Origin: a virus
Strand: one strand, 5' to 3'
Length of the DNA: 44,407 nt
Virus record (IMG/VR): IMGVR_UViG_3300022701_000269
Span: 1 to 44,407 of that record
In this document: positions 22,702 through 29,720 of the stretch, in pieces
How the letters are laid out: each line of letters starts with the position of its first letter
Position numbering within the stretch: position 1 is the first letter of the stretch
Program-made: the position numbers and the translations under genes
The notes under the pieces: model-generated
Databases searched by the model: none
Told to the model about the DNA's origin: nothing
What the model saw: only the letters and a program-made list of their open reading frames with translations

Positions 22702-22959
22702 ATGAAAACTATGACAATCAAAGAAAACGAAAAAATAGTCGAGATTCCGATAACTTGTATCTCATGTAGATATTACGAGATGAGTTTAGATCAAACTCCT
22801 TATTCTTCTTGGACAGGCCCTGATCCAGCAAGTGAAGGCTGCATAAAATTGCACTGGAACAAATATCTTGACGACAGCCATTGGGTCTCAAGAATGATCA
22901 AGTTAATGTCCGCACAAACCTGTAAAGATTATAAATTTTATAAGGAGCCTCAATCATGA
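22702..22959 (+). CDS. Cys-rich small early protein (85 aa)
   Basis: The ATG at 22702 has AAAGGAACA upstream and lies 28 bases after the P4 transcript start. An ATG at 22681 would leave almost no leader. CISC (about residues 20-23) and two later Cys form a probable metal site. Trp/Tyr-rich. Unknown family. Confidence 0.65.
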   Translation: MKTMTIKENEKIVEIPITCISCRYYEMSLDQTPYSSWTGPDPASEGCIKLHWNKYLDDSHWVSRMIKLMSAQTCKDYKFYKEPQS

Positions 22960-23354
22960 CCTATCCTACCCAATTTTCCGAGCGACAACAGGCCCTTCTG
23001 AGTCCAATTATAAGTCAGATTGACTCAGGCTCAGAAGAAATTGAAATCAAACATCAGTCGGTCGCACTTGTCAGCGAACTTCGACATCTCATTTATGCAT
23101 ATTTAAGTCCTATGCACAGCAATCTCAAATCACTTTTCGTGCTCAAACAACTTAGCCCAACACGGCTTATTCTCCGTCGCAGATCAATCGACGCGCCAAT
23201 CGTCACAGCGTCAGTTGACCCTTCGGCAGAGTTTTTCAAAAGACATCTTCTCGAAGTCGAAACCGAATCCGAAGCCATTCGTCTTGCCGAGAAGCACGAA
23301 TCCGACCGAGGCCTCCGGCTGAGTCATTTGGAATACTGGAGATCAAGGCAATAG
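22956..23354 (+). CDS. Small early protein (132 aa)
   Basis: It overlaps the previous stop by 4 bases, with AAGGAGCC upstream. Helical, with a basic middle (LILRRRSIDAP) and a charged C-terminal helix (ESEAIRLAEKHESDRGL). Unrecognised. A short GGCCC-repeat tract follows it (23355-23378). Confidence 0.65.
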   Translation: MTYPTQFSERQQALLSPIISQIDSGSEEIEIKHQSVALVSELRHLIYAYLSPMHSNLKSLFVLKQLSPTRLILRRRSIDAPIVTASVDPSAEFFKRHLLEVETESEAIRLAEKHESDRGLRLSHLEYWRSRQ

Positions 23355-23408
23355 GCCCGAGGCCCAAGGCCCAAGGCCCTAATCATTAATCCCTAATCAC
23401 TAATTCCT

Positions 23409-23696
23409 ATGCGACCAGCTAATCGTTTTCATAACATAACCTGCAAAAGCGAAGCACTCGGCATCAGTCTTCCGCCAGACGCAAATCCCACAGAAGTCAA
23501 GGGCATGATTCTTGACTACGAAGACGTCGATTCCGAGCGTGAATTCACCTGTCCCAATTACAGTCGTTGCCTTGCTTACGCAGCAGATAACCATTGGTCC
23601 ACTTTTATCTGCTCTATGTGTCCAAAGTCGTCAAATTACGATCCTACGAAAGCACTAAATGAACTCGAAGAATTATTAAAAGGAGCCTTCTCATGA
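23409..23696 (+). CDS. Small Cys-rich protein before the ligase (95 aa)
   Basis: Cysteines at TCPNYSRC (about residues 48-55) and CSMC (about 69-72) suggest a metal site. The C-terminus is a short helix. No clear SD was seen before the ATG. Its end overlaps the ligase start by 4 bases, so the two are coupled. Confidence 0.6.
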   Translation: MRPANRFHNITCKSEALGISLPPDANPTEVKGMILDYEDVDSEREFTCPNYSRCLAYAADNHWSTFICSMCPKSSNYDPTKALNELEELLKGAFS

Positions 23697-24583
23697 CTTC
23701 AGTCCGCCCAACTCAAGTCGGCATAATGAAAGCTAAACCGGTAACTCCAAAGCTCATCACACAGCTTGGACCTTATTGCTTTGCCCAGCCGAAGCTTCGC
23801 GGCCAGCGAGCTCACGTATCCTACCCCACAGAAGGGGAGCCGGTTCTTGTATCTTCCTATGGTATCCCCTTCTCCTTCCTTGGTCACATAATCGAAGATC
23901 TTCGCACCTTGCCTCCTCTTCGTTACGATGGCGAACTTTATGTTCATTCTCCCGAGTTCACCCAAGAACGTCTCAATGGTATTCTCAATCGCACAGCCAA
24001 TGCTCATCCAGACTCATCTGCGATTCAATTCCATATCTTCGATGTAATCTCCCCTGAGCCACAGTGGGCACGTCTTATGGAACTTGACCAAGCATTAGCC
24101 AGTGTCTTATCAACTTCTTCTATTAAAAAGGTTCCCTATGAGGCCATTTCTACTTCCCTGTGGCAATCCCAAGCTCAAGACTATCTTGCCCAGGGCTACG
24201 AAGGCATAATTCTTCGCAAAGACGCCGGCTCTTATTCTCCACTTAACCCTCTCACTCAGGCCAAACGTCCATCTTGCCTTCTCAAATTCAAACCAACAGA
24301 GCGTGACGAATATCTCATAGTCAATTACAAAGAAGGCACAGGGCAATATGCCAATGCCCTCGGCGCGCTTCGCGTAAGCTCTCCTGATGGCTCTGGCGTC
24401 TTCTGGGTAGGCACAGGTCCGGTTTTCACCAAAGCTCAGCGCTTTGCCCTCTGGCCTCAACGTAACAATCTCATTGGTCAAACCCTAATCGTCAAGCACG
24501 AACCAATCCGAACAGTAAACAATTTACCCATCTGTACAACTGCGATTAAAATCGTAGATAGGAGTCCTAATACGTCCACTTAA
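23693..24583 (+). CDS. ATP-dependent DNA ligase
   Basis: A nucleotidyltransferase core of 296 residues. Motif I is PKLRGQR with Lys34 as the AMP-accepting residue, motif III YDGELYV (E81), IIIa FHIFDV (113-118), IV YEGIILRK (E170) and V LLKFKP (K198, K200), then an OB-fold part with GALRV and GQTLIVKHEPIR. It seals nicks in phage replication. Motif I is usually K-x-D-G; here the third residue is Arg (R36), an odd change. AAGGAGCC precedes the ATG. Confidence 0.88.
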   Translation: MTSVRPTQVGIMKAKPVTPKLITQLGPYCFAQPKLRGQRAHVSYPTEGEPVLVSSYGIPFSFLGHIIEDLRTLPPLRYDGELYVHSPEFTQERLNGILNRTANAHPDSSAIQFHIFDVISPEPQWARLMELDQALASVLSTSSIKKVPYEAISTSLWQSQAQDYLAQGYEGIILRKDAGSYSPLNPLTQAKRPSCLLKFKPTERDEYLIVNYKEGTGQYANALGALRVSSPDGSGVFWVGTGPVFTKAQRFALWPQRNNLIGQTLIVKHEPIRTVNNLPICTTAIKIVDRSPNTST

Positions 24584-24611
24584 ATTAAAAACAATTATTA
24601 GAGATGGAAAA

Positions 24612-24890
24612 ATGGCAATTATAGAAAATATGACCGAAGAAAATATAGAACGTATGAAAGAACTTGTTGCTGAAATGCAAACTAAAAATCCAGACATCAG
24701 CATGAAAGTTATGCCAATGGAACAACTCGTAAAAGAAAGATTTTCAAAAACTGACCCAATCCATGACCGCCTTGATAAAATAGAACAAGAATTAACTTCA
24801 ATTAAAGATACACTGAATCATATTTTCGCTGGACATGTTCTTATAAACGGAGAGTTTATACAAATATTAAGTAATGTTAATAACCCATAA
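24612..24890 (+). CDS. Small coiled-coil protein (92 aa)
   Basis: Helical acidic protein with EENIERMKELVAEMQ and a leucine-type helix (DRLDKIEQELTSIKDTLNHIF). Only a weak SD (GAGATGGAAA) precedes the ATG at 24612. Unknown, placed between ligase and nuclease. Confidence 0.62.
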   Translation: MAIIENMTEENIERMKELVAEMQTKNPDISMKVMPMEQLVKERFSKTDPIHDRLDKIEQELTSIKDTLNHIFAGHVLINGEFIQILSNVNNP

Positions 24891-24947
24891 CTCCGAGGAG
24901 GTGATGCCTAACGAAGCACATCGGTCGAATTGACATCTGATGGGACA

Positions 24948-24981
24948 GGAAGGGTTGGAAACAAGCGCTACCAACCCTTCC
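24948..24981 (+). other. Perfect 11-bp hairpin before the nuclease gene
   Basis: GGAAGGGTTGG (24948-24958) pairs with CCAACCCTTCC (24971-24981); the loop holds AGCGCT. There is no U-run, so it is not a standard terminator. A TGTTC palindrome follows at 24990. Confidence 0.7.
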
Positions 24982-24989
24982 ACTCACCG

Positions 24990-25006
24990 TGTTCGAAAAT
25001 TGAACA
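24990..25006. promoter_or_regulatory. Dispersed palindrome copy (TGTTCGAAAATTGAACA)
   Basis: 9 bp after the hairpin, ahead of the nuclease gene. One of 21 copies. Confidence 0.85.
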
Positions 25007-25032
25007 CCAACTTGGAAAGGAACCGAATCGCT

Positions 25033-25971
25033 ATGAATCATAAACAACTTTACGCAAGTGGCATGCCCCGCATCTTCGATAACACGATGCGTTGTATGCT
25101 TGGCCAATGCCCACGCAAGCTTTATTATTTTCTTCGCAGGTTTGACTATCCTCCCGGAGCTGTTCCGTCATATTTCATCTGGGGCAGAGCCTTTCATCAA
25201 GCCCTGCGCGAATGGTACACAGTAGACATCACCGATCCTCTCGAACGCCAGCGCAACGCCATAGCCGCAGGTCTGATCCTCTGGGAGGACGAAGGCGGAG
25301 TCGACAGGGCCAATGACACTCGAGATAATCTCATTGCCAAGCTCACTCGTTATTTCGAAGAAAATCCTTTCGAAGAATGGGAATTTGTCCCTCACGGAGA
25401 TGAAGCCGGATTTATCTATCCGATTTCTTCCGACTGGGAATACGCCGGTGCTATGGACGGATATGTTAACTGGCCAGGCAAAGGCCACATGGTCCTTGAA
25501 CATAAAACTACCGGAAGTTATATCACTGCCAACTATCGCCAACAATGGCACTTTGCTTCCCAGGTTCTCGGTTATGTCTGGTATCTCCATCAGATTCTCG
25601 ACCCAGCCTCTGTCTACGGAGCTGTTGTCAACATGATAGCCAAGCCCAAAAAGACTCCCACGAGCCGTTGGACAACCCCAGAATTCGCCCGTGAGCACAT
25701 TCGAGTCCTTCCGTATCATCTCGACGAGTTTCAGCGTGACTTGTTCCATCAGCTTAATCTTTTCCGTGACTATTGGACTGACAACTACTGGCCCAAACTT
25801 GGTGTCACAGATCCTGCAATGTGCGCCGGAGGCCCAGGCAAAAGTCCTTGTCTCTTCCGAGGCATTTGCCAAACACCTATTAAACATGACGAAGTCGATG
25901 CTCGAAATTTCCTCGGCATAGTCGAATCCGACATTCCTTGGGAGCCTTGGAAGCGTCAATCAGAATCATAA
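25033..25971 (+). CDS. PD-(D/E)XK nuclease, Cas4/RecB-like with Fe-S cysteines
   Basis: 312 residues. The RecB/Cas4 core shows GRAFHQALREWY (H55), MDGYV (D142), LEHKTT (E156, K158) and QVLGY (Q177-Y181). Cysteines C21, C26, C264, C273 and C279 flank the core, as in 4Fe-4S Cas4 and AddB nucleases (one Cys early, three late). It probably digests or resects DNA for recombination with the next gene. The ATG at 25033 with GGAAAGGAACC upstream is preferred to the upstream ATG at 24940, which would span the hairpin and palindrome. Confidence 0.88.
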   Translation: MNHKQLYASGMPRIFDNTMRCMLGQCPRKLYYFLRRFDYPPGAVPSYFIWGRAFHQALREWYTVDITDPLERQRNAIAAGLILWEDEGGVDRANDTRDNLIAKLTRYFEENPFEEWEFVPHGDEAGFIYPISSDWEYAGAMDGYVNWPGKGHMVLEHKTTGSYITANYRQQWHFASQVLGYVWYLHQILDPASVYGAVVNMIAKPKKTPTSRWTTPEFAREHIRVLPYHLDEFQRDLFHQLNLFRDYWTDNYWPKLGVTDPAMCAGGPGKSPCLFRGICQTPIKHDEVDARNFLGIVESDIPWEPWKRQSES

Positions 25972-25983
25972 TTCATCTCCCCA

Positions 25984-26000
25984 TGTTCATTTTTCGAACA
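25984..26000. promoter_or_regulatory. Dispersed palindrome copy (TGTTCATTTTTCGAACA)
   Basis: 12 bp after the nuclease stop. One of 21 copies. Confidence 0.85.
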
Positions 26001-26019
26001 TGCACAGAAAGGAACCCTC

Positions 26020-26904
26020 ATGCCTAAGCCTCCGCCCCCGAAAGGAAGACCAACGTCTCCTTCAGAACCGACAAAAAGTATTCTCGCCTTGGCCACTTCT
26101 GCCGAGTCTGCGACCAAGGAACATTATAGTTTTCTTCTCCTCGGTCAGTCCAAGACAGGTAAAACCACAGCCTTCGGTACTATGCCTGGCAATAAACTTG
26201 CTATTGCCTTAACAACTCGTACCGCTCCTGCTCTTCGTGGTACATCCAACTGTCAAATTATTACTCTCCATGAAGACCAGCCCAAAAAGAAACGTGACCC
26301 TAAAAGCGGCAATGAAAACTACGGCGTCACTCCTCACGCTTGGGACGATCTTTGGACTTTGCTCAACGAGCTTTGGGCACTCAAAGATTCCCCCGAACCA
26401 TTTCCTTACGACGCCATAATGCTCGACGATCTTAGCGCAGCCAACGATTTTGCTATGAACAATGTTCTCAATTTAAACAAAGGCGATGGCTCCGCTATGT
26501 CCTCTGGCCTCGCAGGCGCCCCTGCCGAGCATCATTACGTCCCTCAGATGTTTCTTATTCAACAACTTATTTATTCCATTCTCCTTCCGCTTCCTTGTCA
26601 TATCGTTGTCTGTGGTCACACAGAACTCCGCGAAGACAAGACCTCGGGTCGTTTTTATTACTTCCCCATTGTCTTCGGTAATCTTCGCACTAAAATTGCC
26701 AGTTGGTTCGACGAAGTCTACGAGACAGACAAAGTCGCCAAAGCAGGCGAACCAACTCGCTACGTCTGGAAAACCGAAGGTTCTGGTCAAAAACGTATCT
26801 TCGGTTCAACCATTAACAAACAGAACTCTCTTTGGCAGTCACCGCTTGACGTGACCTTGGGTCAATCTCCCTGTGGCTTTGCCAAAGTACTCGAAAGGAG
26901 GTGA
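26020..26904 (+). CDS. Sak4-like RecA-fold ATPase (single-strand annealing/recombination)
   Basis: 294 residues. Walker A is GQSKTGKTT (42-50) and Walker B DAIMLDD (131-137), followed by a HIVVCGHTEL strand with the Asn/Ser/His sensor-type end. This is the short RecA-core layout of the phage Sak4 family, which promotes annealing or strand exchange with a cognate SSB. A Pro/Lys-rich N-terminal extension of about 20 residues is present. AAAGGAACC precedes the ATG. The neighbouring nuclease and SSB-like genes support the call. Confidence 0.82.
   Translation: MPKPPPPKGRPTSPSEPTKSILALATSAESATKEHYSFLLLGQSKTGKTTAFGTMPGNKLAIALTTRTAPALRGTSNCQIITLHEDQPKKKRDPKSGNENYGVTPHAWDDLWTLLNELWALKDSPEPFPYDAIMLDDLSAANDFAMNNVLNLNKGDGSAMSSGLAGAPAEHHYVPQMFLIQQLIYSILLPLPCHIVVCGHTELREDKTSGRFYYFPIVFGNLRTKIASWFDEVYETDKVAKAGEPTRYVWKTEGSGQKRIFGSTINKQNSLWQSPLDVTLGQSPCGFAKVLERR
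26892..26903 (+). other. Perfect 12-base SD match without a gene (AAAGGAGGTGAT)
   Basis: Full complement of the 16S rRNA 3' tail, over the end of the ATPase gene. The next open frame is 9 codons starting at ATT 26907 or so. The same core (AGGAGGTGAT) occurs at about 24896, followed by ATG and a 9-codon frame. Confidence 0.5.
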
Positions 26905-27017
26905 TAATTAATCCTAATTTCTTGGCCATAGCGTAAGAACAAGTAAACTCAAAATTTCACTCAAAATTTCACTCACATTGAACCGAGTCGATCCGACTCA
27001 AATCGAAAGGAATTATT

Positions 27018-27575
27018 ATGAAATTTCAAGCACCGAAAACTCTCAATGAAATCCAGGAAGCTCAACTTCTCCCCGAAGATTGGTATGAATTGAGAATTGC
27101 AAAGGAGCCGCCCATTCGAGCGAACAAAGTTCTTCGTGACTATGCCAAGGCCAATGGCCTCAAAATGAACGATGTCGAGGCCATGCAAGAAGCCCTGGCC
27201 CAGGCCAACGAAGAAAATTTCCGCAACGATATGGGAAAATATCCCAGCCTCAACATCATGCTTCCGCTCCGCGTTGTCGCTCCTGGTGATCCTCTAATCG
27301 ACGGCAGAGCATTCCAGGTTTACCTTCCGCTTCCTCATAGCCGTGACAACGAGCGTTCGACGCCTCTGGGCCAACTCGAAATTGACTCCAAGATGGAACG
27401 CATCGCAGCACATATGAGTGCCTTCTGGGGAGACGAATACAATCCGGCCTCTGCCGAAATCGAATTCCAGCCCGGTCAGTCGGCTTATTTCTACATCGAG
27501 TCAGCGTATGACGATTACTTCAAGCAAAATCGTAACAACATCTCGATGAACGAACCGCCCAGACCCGTGGAATAA
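27018..27575 (+). CDS. Probable single-strand DNA-binding protein (185 aa)
   Basis: It starts with a beta-type domain (LLPEDWYELRIAKEP), has a helix region (about 35-70), then a beta-strand block (NIMLPLRVVAP, RAFQVYLPLP) and an acidic-aromatic C-terminal half. The general look fits DUF669/DUF2815-like phage SSBs, and the gene follows the Sak4-like ATPase, the usual partner arrangement. Acidic C-terminal tips bind partners in SSBs; here the last residues are MNEPPRPVE. GAAAGGAATT precedes the ATG. Confidence 0.6.
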   Translation: MKFQAPKTLNEIQEAQLLPEDWYELRIAKEPPIRANKVLRDYAKANGLKMNDVEAMQEALAQANEENFRNDMGKYPSLNIMLPLRVVAPGDPLIDGRAFQVYLPLPHSRDNERSTPLGQLEIDSKMERIAAHMSAFWGDEYNPASAEIEFQPGQSAYFYIESAYDDYFKQNRNNISMNEPPRPVE

Positions 27576-27586
27576 CCTTCTCATCA

Positions 27587-27603
27587 TGTTCGAAATTTGA
27601 ACA
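27587..27603. promoter_or_regulatory. Dispersed palindrome copy (TGTTCGAAATTTGAACA)
   Basis: 11 bp after the SSB-like stop. One of 21 copies. Confidence 0.85.
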
Positions 27604-27608
27604 TAAAC

Positions 27609-27652
27609 TGGTGCGAAGGGAACCAAGTTAAGTCAAATTTCCCTTCGCGCCA
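27609..27652 (+). other. 14-bp hairpin before the next gene
   Basis: GGTGCGAAGGGAA (27610-27622) pairs with TTCCCTTCGCGCC (27639-27651), one G-T wobble, plus one outer pair. The loop is 16 nt. It sits just before an AAAGGAG SD and could affect translation. There is no U-run. Confidence 0.68.
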
Positions 27653-27669
27653 ATTAAAGGAGAACAAAG

Positions 27670-27948
27670 TTGTCATTCCAGAATCTTAGTCTAATCATTG
27701 GTCCAGCGCCGTCGGAACTACCGAATGAGGAGCTTCTTGCTAAACTTGCTGCCGAGCGTGACCGAGTTCGAAGGACATTCGTCTGGTATCGAAATGAAAA
27801 CCAGGTCAAGCAAAAGGCACCGAAGGCCAAGAAAACGTCCGCGCCCTGCCGTGGCAAAGCTCTTCTTGCTAAAGCAAAAGCCCTTGGACTTTCAGTCGAA
27901 GACATTGAAAAAACTATTGCAGTTCTTAAATCTTCGAAAGGAGCCTAA
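27670..27948 (+). CDS. Small basic helical protein (92 aa)
   Basis: A TTG start at 27670 with AAAGGAG upstream. A charged helix (EELLAKLAAERDRVRRTF), a Lys-rich linker and a C-terminal helix (LLAKAKALGLSVEDIEKTIAVL) suggest a small DNA-associated protein. Unknown family. Confidence 0.65.
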   Translation: MSFQNLSLIIGPAPSELPNEELLAKLAAERDRVRRTFVWYRNENQVKQKAPKAKKTSAPCRGKALLAKAKALGLSVEDIEKTIAVLKSSKGA

Positions 27949-27950
27949 CA

Positions 27951-29480
27951 TTGTCAGATTGCAATTTAGTCTCATGCGACACAGTCTATGAGATCGACCC
28001 AAACGAGATTGTTATTCCGCCCAAACGCCAGCGACAAAAAATCGACATTAGCAAAGTCAATGTCCTTGCCACTTCTGTTGAGCAAATCGGCCAGCAACAG
28101 CCGGGCGTATGTCGTCTCGAAGATGACAACGTAGTTCTCATCGTAGGTCACCGGCGCTTGCTTGCCTGTCGCCAACTCAAAATTCCCTATCAATACATTC
28201 TCAAAGAAAATATTTCCGACCCGAGGCTTCTTCATCAAATTGAACTCGAAGAAAACGTCTGCCGTGAAAACCTGACTTTTCTCGAAGAGTCCCAGGCTCG
28301 AGCTGAGCTTCACAAACTTTACGAGCAAACTAAGGGTTCCCAGGTTCGAGGTTCTTCAGACCGCTGGAATATGCGCAAATCCGCTTCCGAAATGCACGTT
28401 GCCCTCGGCACATTAGCAGATGATATTAAAATCACTCAGTGGGCAGAAAAGATCCCTGAGGTTGCCGGTGCCAAAACTCGAAGCGAAGCCAAAAAGATTA
28501 TTAAGCGTCACGAGCAAACTGTTATTCAACATAAGAAACTTGAACAGATTGCACAAAAGCAAAAGTCTGTGGCGCCTGCAGCGCCTGCGGCTACAGCTAC
28601 AGCTACTCCTTCTCTTGCCGAAGCCGCCTCTGCTGCTCTCGACGAATTCAACAAGCATATTCATCAAGTCCCTATGGAAGAATTCCTTGCCGAGCGACAC
28701 GAAATCTATGACATAGTCTTTTTCGACCCTCCTTGGGGAGTCAACTTTAATACTAACTTCCAACTCGACGGATCGAGGAAACCTTATGACGACTCGGCAG
28801 AAAAATTCTTTAGCGATTTGCCAAGATGGCTTGAACTTATCTATCAGTCTATGTCCGCAAACTCTCACCTTTACCTTAAATTTGGCATCATACATTCAGA
28901 CTTTGTCTATTCCTCTCTCACCAGAGCAGGATTCCGCGTTGAGGGAATTCCTATCATCTGGCATAAACGTGGAGCACATCGCACACGACAGCCTCACCTG
29001 TGGCCAGGACGTTCATACGAACCCATAGCTTTCGCTCACAAAGGCTCCAAGGACCTTTCTATCCAAGGCGCACCTAATTTAATTGAAACTCCAGTGCCTT
29101 CTCCTAAGCTCAAATCCATTCATCCCTCGGCTATGCATCCCAAGCTCCCGTTTGAACTTCTCCGTCGTAGTGGCTTCCCTGGCAATCGAGTCCTTGACCC
29201 CATGTGCGGCTCCGGTATGACCGCCGTTGCCTGCGAAGCACATCAAAAAGACTTTGGTTTTTCCTACGACGTCTGTGAAATCGACCCAGACTTTTGTGAC
29301 CTCACTCGTACTAATCTCCTCAAAGGCTACGACAGCATCTGCTCCGAGCCAGTTGAACTCGACGAATCAGCCGATTATCACTCGGTTACTCCCGGTTCGC
29401 CCCAGTGGATGAAAATCTGGACAGCTCATCCTGAACTCCACGATGAGATGATGGCTTACTCGAAAGGGGAAAATCAATAG
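27951..29480 (+). CDS. ParB-HTH domain fused to a DNA methyltransferase (509 aa)
   Basis: Residues about 12-115 are a ParB/Srx-type domain: IVGHRRLLACR (64-74) and ELEENVCRENLTFLEES (98-114). Residues about 138-186 match the ParB helix-turn-helix (RWNMRKSASEMHVALGTLADDIKI, then AKTRSEAKKIIKR). An Ala/Thr/Pro linker (206-222) leads to a methyltransferase: DPPW (259-262) as motif IV and VLDPMCGSGMT (about 413-423) as motif I, so N6-adenine or N4-cytosine. A TTG start with AAAGGAGCC. It may bind specific sites and methylate DNA nearby. Phage ParB-methylase fusions are known; its target is not. Confidence 0.85.
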   Translation: MSDCNLVSCDTVYEIDPNEIVIPPKRQRQKIDISKVNVLATSVEQIGQQQPGVCRLEDDNVVLIVGHRRLLACRQLKIPYQYILKENISDPRLLHQIELEENVCRENLTFLEESQARAELHKLYEQTKGSQVRGSSDRWNMRKSASEMHVALGTLADDIKITQWAEKIPEVAGAKTRSEAKKIIKRHEQTVIQHKKLEQIAQKQKSVAPAAPAATATATPSLAEAASAALDEFNKHIHQVPMEEFLAERHEIYDIVFFDPPWGVNFNTNFQLDGSRKPYDDSAEKFFSDLPRWLELIYQSMSANSHLYLKFGIIHSDFVYSSLTRAGFRVEGIPIIWHKRGAHRTRQPHLWPGRSYEPIAFAHKGSKDLSIQGAPNLIETPVPSPKLKSIHPSAMHPKLPFELLRRSGFPGNRVLDPMCGSGMTAVACEAHQKDFGFSYDVCEIDPDFCDLTRTNLLKGYDSICSEPVELDESADYHSVTPGSPQWMKIWTAHPELHDEMMAYSKGENQ

Positions 29481-29484
29481 CCTT

Positions 29485-29501
29485 TGTTCATTTTTCGAAC
29501 A
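29485..29501. promoter_or_regulatory. Dispersed palindrome copy (TGTTCATTTTTCGAACA)
   Basis: 4 bp after the methyltransferase stop. One of 21 copies. Confidence 0.85.
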
Positions 29502-29513
29502 CACGGAGGAATT

Positions 29514-29720
29514 ATGAAACTTTTCGCTATAGCTTGTGCAAATTTACTCGACAATGAAATAGAAATTTATCTTAAAAGAGACAGTCATTGGCTTCTCGCA
29601 CTTAAACAAACAGGTCTTCTTGATGACTTCGATACGTTTCCAGATCACATTGAGGAGATGAAAAATCATTTCTTGGACTACGATATGCTTCTCGAAATTG
29701 TGGAGGTAACTAATGCCTGA
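29514..29720 (+). CDS. Small acidic protein before the polymerase (68 aa)
   Basis: CGGAGG precedes the ATG at 29514. Helical and acidic (DTFPDHIEEMKNHFLDYDMLLEI). It overlaps the polymerase start by 8 bases. A possible accessory factor; unknown family. Confidence 0.62.
   Translation: MKLFAIACANLLDNEIEIYLKRDSHWLLALKQTGLLDDFDTFPDHIEEMKNHFLDYDMLLEIVEVTNA

Noticed and set aside
24929-24965. TTGACA at 24930 as a promoter
   Set aside because: No -10-like sequence at 15-19 bp; the region is occupied by the hairpin.
25168-25959. 263-aa minus-strand frame
   Set aside because: It lies antisense to the Cas4-like nuclease, which has clear motifs; no ribosome site.
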